64,000 nucleotides of DNA, taken from positions 732,333-796,332 of the forward strand of contig NZ_CAADHO010000003.1 in NCBI RefSeq assembly GCF_900699765.1. The letters are read 5' to 3'. The notes beneath the pieces are model-generated. The model did not search any database and was not told the origin of the DNA. It saw only the letters and a list, made by a program, of their open reading frames with translations. Positions 35,264 to 43,613 of the stretch are shown here, one piece after another (position 1 is the stretch's first letter; each line of letters starts with the position of its first letter). Position numbers and translations under genes: made by a program. Origin of the DNA: Desulfoluna butyratoxydans (GTDB taxonomy: Bacteria > Desulfobacterota > Desulfobacteria > Desulfobacterales > Desulfolunaceae).

Positions 35264-36919
35264 ATGCAGAGAATCGTCATTGTCGGAGGAGTTGCAGGGG
35301 GTGCCACGGCTGCGGCCAGGGCACGCCGCCTGGAAGAAGACGCGGAGATCATTATTTTTGAACGGGGTGAGTACATCTCCTTTGCCAACTGCGGGCTGCC
35401 GTATTATATCGGCGGGGTGATCACGGAGCGTGACGCCCTTCTGGTAACCACCGAGGAGTCCTTCTCCAGCCGCTACAACGTGGATATCCGCAGCATGACC
35501 GAGGTAACGGACATTGACCGTGAGAAGAAAGAGGTAACGGTCCGGGACGTCAGGACCGGCAAGACCTCCGTGGAAGGTTACGATCGCCTGATCCTCTCCC
35601 CCGGTGCCGAGCCTTTCCGCCCGGCCATCAAGGGCATCGACCTGCCCGGGGTCTTTACCTTGAGGAACATCCCGGATACCGACCGTATCAAGCGCTACGT
35701 GGACGCCAAGGCCCCCAAGACCGCCCTGGTGGCAGGGGCCGGGTTCATCGGCCTGGAGATGGCGGAGAACCTTGTGGAGCGCGGGGTGGAGACCACCGTG
35801 GTGGAACTCACCGATCAGATCATGCCCCCCCTGGACGTGGAGATGGCCGCCGCCGTTGAAACCCACGTAAAGAGCAAGGGCACCACGGTCTTTACCTCCA
35901 CATCGGTGCAGGGCATCGAGGCCACAGACGGTGCCTACGATGTGGTTCTCCAGAACGGTAAAGGTTCTGAAACAAGGCGATACGACCTGGTGCTTCTGGC
36001 CACGGGCGTGCGCCCGGAAACAAGCCTTGCCAAGGCCGCTGACCTGGCCATGTCCGACAAGGGCGGGGTGCGCGTGGACGCCTCCATGATGACCTCGGAT
36101 CCCGCCATCCTCGCCACCGGCGACGCCGTCACCACCCTGGACTACGTCTCCGGGGCCGAAGTGGTGATCCCCCTGGCCGGTCCCGCCAACCGCCAGGGCC
36201 GTATCGCTGCCGACAATGCCTCCGGCAGGCGCTCTGTCTACAAAGGCACCCTCGGCACCTCCATCGCCAAGATTTTCGACATGAACGCTGCCTCCACCGG
36301 TATGAGCGAAAAGCGCCTGAAAGCCGACAATATTCCCTACAAAGCCAGCTGGACCCACTCCGGCTCCCACGCAGGCTACTACCCCGGCGCCGAGATGATG
36401 GCCATCAAGCTTCTCTTCGCCCCCAACGACGGCAAGGTCCTGGGTGCTCAGATCGTGGGCGGTAAAGGCGTGGACAAGCGCATCGACGTCATCGCAACGG
36501 CCATCAAGGCGGGCATGACCGTTTTCGATCTCCAGGAGCTCGAACTGGCCTACGCTCCCCCCTTCTCCTCAGCCAAAGACCCCGTGAACATCGCAGGTTA
36601 CGTGGCCGGCAACATCCTCATGGGTGACGTGGAGATGATCGACTACACGGAAACCCTCGCAGCAGACCCGGAAAAAGACCTCATCCTCGATGTGCGTACC
36701 GACGAAGAGATCGAAGAAAACGGCACCCTGGATCACGTCCTCCACATCCCCGTGGACCAGATCCGCAACCGTTGCGATGAAATCGACAAGTCCAAGCGTG
36801 TCCTGGTTCTCTGTGCCATCGGTCTCCGCGGTTACCTCGGCTACCGTATCCTCAAGCACCGAGGTTACGACGTCAAAGCCGTGGCAGGCGGATACGCCAC
36901 CTTGCGACACATGCGATAA
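35264..36919 (+). CDS. FAD-dependent CoA-disulfide / polysulfide reductase with rhodanese domain
   Basis: The 551-aa protein has an N-terminal FAD-binding motif VIVGGVAGGATAAARARR and the redox-active Cys43 in FANCGLPYYIGG, the position used by CoA-disulfide reductases. The NAD(P)H-binding motif is VAGAGFIGLEMAENL, and ILATGDAV contacts FAD. Residues ~460-551 are a rhodanese domain with the active-site loop CAIGLRGYLG (Cys517). This CoADR-rhodanese fusion is known to reduce CoA persulfide or polysulfide with NAD(P)H, so it likely handles sulfane sulfur or disulfide stress in the cytoplasm. It is monocistronic; repeats lie on both sides. Confidence 0.93.
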   Translation: MQRIVIVGGVAGGATAAARARRLEEDAEIIIFERGEYISFANCGLPYYIGGVITERDALLVTTEESFSSRYNVDIRSMTEVTDIDREKKEVTVRDVRTGKTSVEGYDRLILSPGAEPFRPAIKGIDLPGVFTLRNIPDTDRIKRYVDAKAPKTALVAGAGFIGLEMAENLVERGVETTVVELTDQIMPPLDVEMAAAVETHVKSKGTTVFTSTSVQGIEATDGAYDVVLQNGKGSETRRYDLVLLATGVRPETSLAKAADLAMSDKGGVRVDASMMTSDPAILATGDAVTTLDYVSGAEVVIPLAGPANRQGRIAADNASGRRSVYKGTLGTSIAKIFDMNAASTGMSEKRLKADNIPYKASWTHSGSHAGYYPGAEMMAIKLLFAPNDGKVLGAQIVGGKGVDKRIDVIATAIKAGMTVFDLQELELAYAPPFSSAKDPVNIAGYVAGNILMGDVEMIDYTETLAADPEKDLILDVRTDEEIEENGTLDHVLHIPVDQIRNRCDEIDKSKRVLVLCAIGLRGYLGYRILKHRGYDVKAVAGGYATLRHMR

Positions 36920-36943
36920 GGTGCCAGGCAATAGATAAAAGCA

Positions 36944-37022
36944 ATGCCTCCGGCGACAAGGTGTGCCACCTTGAAAGCTGGTTACCGCTGGGCTTTGACC
37001 CTTGTTCCTCGGGTTAAAGCCC
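36944..37022. repeat. Two short palindromic repeat modules
   Basis: GCCTCCGGCGACAAGG (36946-36961) begins a copy of the CAAGGTG-TGC-CACCTTG hairpin seen also at 23403 and inside the copy at 56250. GGGCTTTGACCC (36990) is inverted as GGGTTAAAGCCC (to 37022) around TTGTTCCTC; this CCCGAGGAACRAGGG core recurs at 53112 and 56376. Confidence 0.65.
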
Positions 37023-37206
37023 GGCGGTCTTCTGGCGAACCACTGTATAGTGTTGGGCTTAGGAGATCAGCATCGCTTGATATCCCCGTTTTCGACTTTA
37101 CCGAGGCGTTCGGGGCATGAGGACGTTGATTTTGGTGCACGGAATATCCCCACGAGATACTGGTTCCGGCATAATCAAATCAAACAAAACCGAACCAAAA
37201 CCCGCC

Positions 37207-37527
37207 TCACAGCGGAGGTACCCTGGCTCCATTCGTCGTTTTCCCCCTCTCCTTCATTCTCTCCTGCTCTTCCCGGTAAATGGCCACCATGCGGTCAATC
37301 TTGGCGTATTGTCGGGCCAGAAGATCCTCGGTGATGGTTCGGATTCCCCACCGCTTGAAGTCCAGTTGCAGGCCGTTGCCACCCGGATCTTCGGCTCCCT
37401 CCAGCTCGGTAAAAAAATCACCCACCGATTTCAACAACCGGTGAACGTCCTTGATGGAATCACACAGCTCGGAAATCTCCGACCCGGAAAACATGCCGGG
37501 TGACGAGTGGCTGTTCAATGAGGTCAT
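37207..37527 (-). CDS. Small hypothetical protein
   Basis: The 106-aa, soluble, mainly helical protein contains ELCDSIKDVHRLLKSVGDFF and DLLARQYAKIDRMVAIYREE, with a coiled-coil-like end. The ATG giving MTSLNSHSSPGMF is chosen; the longer frame upstream has no protein character. I recognise no family. The region around it is intergenic on both sides. Confidence 0.5.
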   Translation of the reverse strand: MTSLNSHSSPGMFSGSEISELCDSIKDVHRLLKSVGDFFTELEGAEDPGGNGLQLDFKRWGIRTITEDLLARQYAKIDRMVAIYREEQERMKERGKTTNGARVPPL

Positions 37528-38731
37528 GATGAAGCCCCCAGTTTTTTGGTGGATAATGGGATCAGTTAATAGGGAATAGGTAAGAGGGCATACAAGGACA
37601 CAGCCCGGTTTGCTAAGGCCCGGTACGTTGGTAAATGGTGCCCGTGATGAGGAAAAAAAAGCCAATAAGCCACCCATCGCAGGGTGCACTCCGCGCACCA
37701 GAAGAACCAAAAAACACCAATGCATCAATACCGCATCGCGTAACGCGTAAACGGTGATCAGCTTATGACCTATAACCTGTTTTCCCTATGACCTTCTTCC
37801 CCTGCTTTTTCGGATCAAACACCCCCCGGAAACACTCAAGAGGAAAAGAGACGCAGCTCAACCATTACCCAAAATAGCTTGAAGAGCAAAAAGACATCCG
37901 AAGGGCGTTTGACTCCCGTCAATCAGAACCGAGCGTGTTTATAGGGCCATTTGAAACGGCTGTAACGTCGGGTGAATGAGCGCAATGTTGCTCGTGGTGG
38001 GGAAAATACGACTTGAAAAGGGGGTGGGTGTGGTGTAAAAAACCGTGTAGCCATGACGACCTCCGTACAAGGTTGTTGTGGTCAGGCCTGGCAGGATGCT
38101 CTAACATCCTGTCGGGTCGCTTCATGAATTCCATGATTGCCGCAATAACTAGTTATTACGACCCACCCTAATGCCATCTTTTTGGTGTGTCAATACTTTT
38201 TTTATCGAAAAATCCAGCCCTTATTCATTGCCGTTTCCATTGAATCGTCATTTCAAATCCCCATCATGCCCAGGCACCTGTTGTGATCACATGGACCGGC
38301 CCGGACGCTTGCCACGTATTTTCAAATATACAAGGCCTTCATCTTCCATTTACACCAATGACAAGGCAATGGCATGGATATCTCCAGAATGCAAAGACCA
38401 GCAACCTGTTTGACATCTGGCGCCAAAAATCAGAGAAGAGTGCCATACGTCATTGCCCAGAATTACAAACTGTTGCCAAATGTCCTCTCTCAGGTATCAA
38501 TTGTTTTTTGCGTTGAAAAACAGAGATTTTATGCGTATGACTAAACCGGCTGTTTACGGATTTCTCATTTAAGGCAAAGGCTGTAAGGGGGATGGGCCGT
38601 GACTTAGGCGGTGAATATCTGATACCCCGTTTATATAACCTTTTTATACAGGTGGTACAGGGAAATTTATTATTTATTAGGTATGTTCTTTTTGATCTGA
38701 AAATTGATCTTAGCAAAAAAAGAGGATTAAG
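37528..38731. other. 1.2-kb transition into the accessory island
   Basis: GC content falls across this stretch and no open frame has protein character. A perfect 14-bp palindrome AATAACTAGTTATT lies at 38144-38157. It probably marks the left boundary of the island, but I found no tRNA, integrase or direct repeat that would define an attachment site. Confidence 0.45.
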
Positions 38732-38938
38732 TTGTCTGAGTCTCAAGCTATTATTGAATTTTTGGCTATGTCTGGTCTCCTGTATATTATCATCGGAGCT
38801 ATAATACTAATCAGTGTCATTGTGGCAGTGGTCCTATTGATTATTGGGCTTTCAAAAGTCGGTAATAAAAACAAGAAACCCGTAGCAATGCTCGATTTTC
38901 AGGAGATTCAGGCGCTTTATTCCAGGAAGAAAGCTTAA
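38732..38938 (+). CDS. Small membrane protein
   Basis: The 68-aa protein is read from a TTG with AGAGGA 5 bases upstream. One long hydrophobic segment (MSGLLYIIIGAIILISVIVA through VVLLIIGL) is followed by a basic turn (GNKNKKP) and a short soluble tail. No family recognised. AT-rich codon use differs from the backbone genes. Confidence 0.5.
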   Translation: MSESQAIIEFLAMSGLLYIIIGAIILISVIVAVVLLIIGLSKVGNKNKKPVAMLDFQEIQALYSRKKA

Positions 38939-39022
38939 ACAGTTAAAAAACGATAACAATAAGAAGCCTCGAGCAAGTCGATGCAATTTAACGTTGGTAT
39001 TTAGTTTGGAGGAACTTTAATT

Positions 39023-39250
39023 GTGAGCTTTGAATCAGAAAAGAAATATGCTTATGAACGGAAAATAGGCGACAGCCTTCTGTGTGCGATTGGCGGATTT
39101 GGGCTTATTGTACATATTTGTAAGGGTTTAACAACAAAACAAATGATAGGTTTTAATGGGGTTTTTTTGATTGTAGTATTCATAATTCACTGTATTTATG
39201 GCCTTTACGGTCTATCAACAAGGATTACTGGGCATCGATATATTTATTAG
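39023..39250 (+). CDS. Small membrane protein
   Basis: The 75-aa protein is read from a GTG with GGAGGA about 10 bases upstream. Two hydrophobic segments (SLLCAIGGFGLIVHIC and GVFLIVVFIIHCIYGLYGL) suggest a two-helix membrane protein. AT-rich. The following frame (39262) could be a continuation after a frameshift. Function unknown. Confidence 0.5.
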   Translation: MSFESEKKYAYERKIGDSLLCAIGGFGLIVHICKGLTTKQMIGFNGVFLIVVFIIHCIYGLYGLSTRITGHRYIY

Positions 39251-39261
39251 AAGAAGTTGGT

Positions 39262-39549
39262 GTGACGATACCTCAAGTTGGCTTGAGGAAAAAAGCCACT
39301 TATTATTCCTATGAAGCGGTCCATGATTTAGAATTAGAATTAGAATTACCTAAAAAACGCTCATTATCACTACAGATTCCAATTCTATATGCGTTTTTCC
39401 CAAATGCTTTTTTAATGTTTATTTATTTCACGATTTTTGTAATAGAATCTCTAAAGCTTCGAATATTGAGATATCTAAAGTTACGTAATGTGTATAATGC
39501 AGTGCGTACTGATTTTATGACAATAAACCAATTTGTTATGTGTTGCTGA
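39262..39549 (+). CDS. Possible small membrane protein or 3' part of the preceding gene
   Basis: The 95-codon frame from a GTG has no clear ribosome site. The hydrophobic segment FLMFIYFTIFVIESL lies mid-protein. It starts only 11 bases after the previous stop, so the two may have been one gene. Weak support. Confidence 0.3.
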   Translation: MTIPQVGLRKKATYYSYEAVHDLELELELPKKRSLSLQIPILYAFFPNAFLMFIYFTIFVIESLKLRILRYLKLRNVYNAVRTDFMTINQFVMCC

Positions 39550-39842
39550 CACCTCATCCTGCATGATTGGTGTTAAGAGATCGCCTGTCCGACAAAGACC
39601 TCATCTCAATGGTGATGTTTTGGCTCCATATCTCACGGAGGAAACTAAAGGAGCATGAAAGAAATCAAATTTGGAGGAGATTCAAAAATAAGTTAACAAA
39701 TGAAGATGCATGGGGTCAGCGATTACCTTTAAACTTGAGAAAAATGGAAATCGCCTGGGAAGCTTCTTCGTGGAGAGCAGTTAGGCTTTAACTATTTCAT
39801 CAAAAGTATACGTAAACTATTTAGAGAAAGGTATATCCAAAG

Positions 39843-40193
39843 ATGCGGGAAACCGACAATCTGCTATTTATATGCAGCCGAAACAAATGGAGAAGCCCAA
39901 CGGCTGAAGAGCTTTGGAGAAAGCATCCTGATTTTAATGTAAGGTCTGCTGGTACCAGCCCGAAAGCAAAGAAAACTGTCAGTTCGGCGGACATACACTG
40001 GGCTGACATCATTTTTGTCATGGAGAAAAAACACAAAATCAGGTTGGTAGCAGAGTTTACCAGAATACTTGAATATAAGCCCATCCATATACTTGATATT
40101 CCCGATGAATATAAGTTTATGGATTCAGAATTAATTTCTGAACTTGAATCCAAGGTAAATGAATGCCTTAAGGTGCAAGTAATGCGTTCCTGA
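39843..40193 (+). CDS. Low-molecular-weight protein tyrosine phosphatase-like protein
   Basis: The 116-aa protein has the phosphatase P-loop CX5R(S) as CSRNKWRSPTAE near the N terminus and ends its core with the D-loop region ILDIPDEYKFMDSELI. It belongs to the short LMW-PTP family that is common in accessory islands and lacks some of the classical enzyme (usual length ~150). It may dephosphorylate proteins or small phosphoesters; the substrate is unknown. No ribosome site is strong (AAAG upstream). Neighbours are unrelated. Confidence 0.8.
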   Translation: MRETDNLLFICSRNKWRSPTAEELWRKHPDFNVRSAGTSPKAKKTVSSADIHWADIIFVMEKKHKIRLVAEFTRILEYKPIHILDIPDEYKFMDSELISELESKVNECLKVQVMRS

Positions 40194-40287
40194 CAGATCT
40201 CCAAATTCGGTTCGGGCTATGCAATCCCGCCCTTGTACGATCATAGGTTTCAGGCCGGTTCGTTTTGAGCCGCGAGGTCTCTGAAAA

Positions 40288-40818
40288 ATGCGTTATAAAC
40301 TTATTCGGGGGGTAGTTTTTTCAATGGACTCTAAAGAAATATTTGCTATTCCAGATGAATATTTTATTCAAATGTGGGATTCAGGTTTGGGGATTGACTT
40401 TGTAAAAGCAAACCCCCAAAACATGAAAATAAATAAAATTCCTTACTATACTGATAAGTATTTGAATGGGGTTAGGTCAAATTTGACAATCGCAATACTG
40501 CTTTTTATTTCAATCATTATTGTTGTTTTGGCCTTCGTTTGTGTTCCCAATCATCATATGAACCACTTTCAAGTAAAGTCACTGGCATCAATCTTCATAC
40601 TTCCTCTCGCAGATTATTGCTGGAAATCACAGAAAGAATTTAAAAAAAATTATAAAGCATACAAGAAGCTTAAAGAATTAGACCTTACGGCTTTCTATGT
40701 TGAAGATTATGCCCCAGAAATTAATGAAATTAAATTTGCATCTCTTGAATGGGCATGTAAAAACAATTTGCTATCATATGAAAATAATTCTTACTGTTAC
40801 TGCAACAAAAGATTATAA
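40288..40818 (+). CDS. Hypothetical membrane protein
   Basis: The 176-aa protein has an N-terminal soluble part (IFAIPDEYFIQMWDSGLGID), then two hydrophobic segments (~68-92 AILLFISIIIVVLAFVCV and ~100-115), then a lysine-rich coiled stretch (KKNYKAYKKLKELD) and an acidic tail. AT-rich. No family recognised. Confidence 0.55.
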   Translation: MRYKLIRGVVFSMDSKEIFAIPDEYFIQMWDSGLGIDFVKANPQNMKINKIPYYTDKYLNGVRSNLTIAILLFISIIIVVLAFVCVPNHHMNHFQVKSLASIFILPLADYCWKSQKEFKKNYKAYKKLKELDLTAFYVEDYAPEINEIKFASLEWACKNNLLSYENNSYCYCNKRL

Positions 40819-41234
40819 AAAGTCACTCAATTCGGATCGGGTCGCGCTACAACTGCCCATTTCCCTCATGATATTGAAAGATTAACCTTCTCGATTTCTG
40901 GTTTGTTGCGGTATGGGGGGGGGGCCACTTGAGCAGGCGTTGTGCAATTGTCGTCGATGAATTTTTCAATCGGAATTTTACGTTTTAGAATTATAACATT
41001 TTAAATGTGGGAATTTTTATGCTTTAAAAAGTTATTTGCTGGTATCAATTTTACGGTAGGCATTTTATCGGTTTTAGCCGGCATGTTTTTCTTTGTTGTT
41101 ATGGGGATAAAGAGCCTGACCCCATTACCTCCATCGTAGCTTTAACCGCTGCCCTATAAGCTTTCTGGGTCGGCATGCCCGCGTTATGTGCGAGACGAAG
41201 TCGCTCACATAGCTGTTCTATCAGAGATGAAAAA
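40819..41234. other. Gap with a solitary transposon end
   Basis: It contains GATAAAGAGCCTGACCCC at 41106-41123, a variant of the right end of the Y1 transposon (AAAGAGCCTGTCCCC), and a hairpin TATGTGCGAG/CGCTCACATA at about 41185-41212 that looks like a gene-cassette recombination site only superficially. Confidence 0.45.
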
Positions 41235-41723
41235 ATGCTTCATGATTTTTCTAAAATACTTATTTTTATTGCTGTTTTGGCACTCTTCGGTTGCACTGAA
41301 CTAAACGATGTCATGGAACTGCAGAATGAATATGCCTCCAACTTTTCAAATGTCTATGGTTCAACAATATTCCTCGATAAGGGATATACTCCGGCTGTAA
41401 CCCGAGGGATTATTTCTACCGAGTTTTCCGCTTTGCTGCCTGAAGGGGTTTATGTGCCTATTGCCGGTTCTGCCAGGCGGAATTTCTATCAAGCACCCTG
41501 TGGTTTTGCATATATGAAAAACGGGCACATTGAATCAAGGGTTGGTGGGATTGTGCAAGTTGCAGAACATGACGATTCTGCATATTATGTCTGGTACTTT
41601 CCCAAGCAAAACAAATACTATGAGATCGAGCCAAATGGCCCGTGGGTTTCTGATGTTAAATCCGGTTTGGCTCATATCAAGAATAGGCCTTGGGTGGAAA
41701 GTGGCCTGAAAATATACAGATAG
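41235..41723 (+). CDS. Hypothetical lipoprotein
   Basis: The 162-aa protein has a lipoprotein signal (ILIFIAVLALFGC, lipobox LFGC), so it is exported and lipid-anchored. The mature part is beta-rich (GVYVPIAGSARRNFYQAPCG, YYVWYFPKQNKYYEIEPNGP). No family recognised. The start is the ATG giving MLHDFSKILIFIA. Two solitary transposon ends follow it. Confidence 0.65.
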   Translation: MLHDFSKILIFIAVLALFGCTELNDVMELQNEYASNFSNVYGSTIFLDKGYTPAVTRGIISTEFSALLPEGVYVPIAGSARRNFYQAPCGFAYMKNGHIESRVGGIVQVAEHDDSAYYVWYFPKQNKYYEIEPNGPWVSDVKSGLAHIKNRPWVESGLKIYR

Positions 41724-41770
41724 TATCTCTCGAAAATCTACAGCGGCAAAGCTTGCAAAGCAAAGGGTGG

Positions 41771-41866
41771 ATAAAGAGTCTGTCCCCATCAAATCAAAAT
41801 TGCCTCGTGCTATGGCATATGCTAAACCATCGCTTGGGCAACAGAGTAAATAAAGAGCCTGTCCCC
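41771..41866. repeat. Two solitary right ends of the Y1 element
   Basis: ATAAAGAGTCTGTCCCC (41771-41787) and ATAAAGAGCCTGTCCCC (41850-41866) are in the same orientation, 79 bases apart. They are identical or nearly so to the outer end of the intact elements at 43566 and 49053. Confidence 0.8.
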
Positions 41867-41942
41867 AACGACTCCCAACGAGTTACCCACCAGTTACGTT
41901 GAACCAGCTCCAATCCATTAAATTAAAGGTCGTCACAACAGC

Positions 41943-42650
41943 ATGAATGAAACACCCAAAACGCTTCTGGATGAGTATATACCACTGATTATCCCGAGTG
42001 TTGAGATTTCCATAGACGAAGAGAAGGGGCTTGGCCTTTCGTACAGCCACTTTGAATGGTGCCGGACCGAAGATGCCAAGCGGGATTCTGATTACATGCA
42101 GGCTTTTGGGGAGGGCGATTCCCTCGAACTTATCGGCTATACCAACGGGTACGATACCGATATTGAACCCTATCTTAAAGGCAGGCCGTTTCGCTTGCCC
42201 GATGTAAGCTTCGCCTTTGGCGATGAAACCCTGGTTTTATCTGAAAAGGCTCAGTCTGTTCTTACACTGAATAAAAAAATGGGTATCACAAAAGGTTCCG
42301 CAGTGTTGACGGACCCAACGGGCAAGAGTCATCCTGGCTACCATTTTGTTTCGTTTTACAATCCGCTTCCTGTGGATCGTGCGGTAAAGCGGTTTCAAAA
42401 AATCCCGGAGCTGGAAAGACCCTTTATCTACCTTGAACTCAAAGAATACCATGAAATGGTCATGGTTCATCAGTCCGTCTGCAAAAAATGGCATGATTTA
42501 GGCATTGACTGTTTTCTGAGCGAACTCCCGGAAGAGTACCATGACCTTGAAAAACTCCAGTCGGATTCCCTCTACTACAGCAACCATGAAATGTGGTTTG
42601 ACTCTCTGGATGACTGGCAGAATAATATCTATGAATACAGCACTTACTAA
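41943..42650 (+). CDS. Hypothetical protein, possibly immunity-type
   Basis: The 235-aa soluble protein is acidic and rich in aromatic residues. The segment LSEKAQSVLTLNKKMGITKG followed by GYHFVSFYNPLPVDRAVKRF weakly resembles Imm11/DUF1629 proteins, which neutralise polymorphic toxins; this is an impression, not a match. The next gene (pentapeptide repeats) follows after 9 bases, so they are probably co-expressed. No toxin is recognised next to it. Confidence 0.55.
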   Translation: MNETPKTLLDEYIPLIIPSVEISIDEEKGLGLSYSHFEWCRTEDAKRDSDYMQAFGEGDSLELIGYTNGYDTDIEPYLKGRPFRLPDVSFAFGDETLVLSEKAQSVLTLNKKMGITKGSAVLTDPTGKSHPGYHFVSFYNPLPVDRAVKRFQKIPELERPFIYLELKEYHEMVMVHQSVCKKWHDLGIDCFLSELPEEYHDLEKLQSDSLYYSNHEMWFDSLDDWQNNIYEYSTY

Positions 42651-42659
42651 GGGGGGCGT

Positions 42660-43613
42660 TTGGATACCCATGGCCTGATAAAAAGGTTTTCATCCGGCGA
42701 GATCCCTGTGCACGAAAAAGTGGCAGATGCCGCTACGTATCTCAATAGCCTTTCCAAACGTGAGGCTGGTATAGCGATAGATGATATCAAGATACTTGAA
42801 GCCTGTGTCCGGATGGTGATCAGTTGTGATGTTGAATTAATTGAAACGTCCCTTTTCGAAGTAATTGGAACGTATCTGAAAACGTCCCCGGCGTTTCAGA
42901 GTGCAGATTACCTCGAAGATTATTTTGATCTTGATTTTGAAAACGAGAACCCTTCTTTTGTTGTCGACTACACAGGGAATTATACCTTTGTCCCTGACTC
43001 CATGCTACCCGCTCAACTTGCTGCTGAGCGTACATACGCCTTGATGCTGGCCAGGTACTTTTTTCAACATGTTTATGCAAAAACATCTGCCCGGCAGAAT
43101 CTTGAAAGCGTAGCGCTTCCGGGGCTTGATCTCGACTCGGCAACCATTCACGAGACAAGGATGGCCGGGTCGGTTTATATGGGGGCTGACTTTACCGATT
43201 GCCATTTTCAATCGGTGGGAATGGGAAGATCAAACCTTAAAAAGTGCACATTTACTGGATGCCACTTTGATAACGTGGGGTTAAACGAATGCGAGCTGGA
43301 AGGGGCGACGTTTGACAGGTGCATATTTCATGGCGCTTCTTTAAGGGCCGTGGCCTTTGGGAAGGCCTCATTTACCCATTGCCAATTTGTCGAAACGGAG
43401 CTGTGTTTCATTGATTTCGGGGCATCTGACCTGAGCTGTTGCACCTTCGACAAATGCTGGATTTCCCATGCAGGGATGGGGCAGGTGAGCGGGCTTGCCC
43501 AAAAACAGCTTGATAGCTTTTTCGGTGACGATTCAACACGGCTCCCGGCGCATCTTGAGGAAATTGGGGACAGGCTCTTTATGCTGGACATTCCCTGTGC
43601 GCTTGTGAGATAG
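42660..43613 (+). CDS. Pentapeptide-repeat protein with a transposon-derived tail
   Basis: The 317-aa protein is read from a TTG with AAGGGGGG upstream, 9 bases after the previous gene. Residues 1-140 form a helical domain. Residues ~145-275 are pentapeptide (A/C-x-F/L-x-x) repeats, for example ADFTDCHFQSVGMGRSNLKK, CTFTGCHF, ATFDRCIFHGASL and CTFDKCWI, which form a right-handed quadrilateral beta-helix. The last 16 codons (from GDRLFMLDIPC to the stop) lie inside the left end of the Y1 element that starts at 43566, so the original C terminus was replaced. Some pentapeptide proteins mimic DNA to protect gyrase; nothing here proves that. Confidence 0.75.
   Translation: MDTHGLIKRFSSGEIPVHEKVADAATYLNSLSKREAGIAIDDIKILEACVRMVISCDVELIETSLFEVIGTYLKTSPAFQSADYLEDYFDLDFENENPSFVVDYTGNYTFVPDSMLPAQLAAERTYALMLARYFFQHVYAKTSARQNLESVALPGLDLDSATIHETRMAGSVYMGADFTDCHFQSVGMGRSNLKKCTFTGCHFDNVGLNECELEGATFDRCIFHGASLRAVAFGKASFTHCQFVETELCFIDFGASDLSCCTFDKCWISHAGMGQVSGLAQKQLDSFFGDDSTRLPAHLEEIGDRLFMLDIPCALVR

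Noticed and set aside
35192..36370. 392-codon minus-strand frame
   Set aside because: Antisense of the CoA-disulfide reductase, Gly/His-rich, no motif.
37117..37503. Plus-strand 128-codon frame
   Set aside because: The overlapping minus-strand frame has better start context and protein-like composition, though neither is strongly supported.
39567..39791. 74-codon plus-strand frame before the phosphatase-like gene
   Set aside because: No ribosome site and no protein character; it may be decayed coding DNA but I could not identify a parent.
41176..41212. attC-like hairpin (CGCGTTATGTGCGAG ... CGCTCACATAG)
   Set aside because: It is a hairpin with a GTTATGT word but lacks a matching inverse core at the right distance. 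Kept only as a hint in the cassette-island finding.
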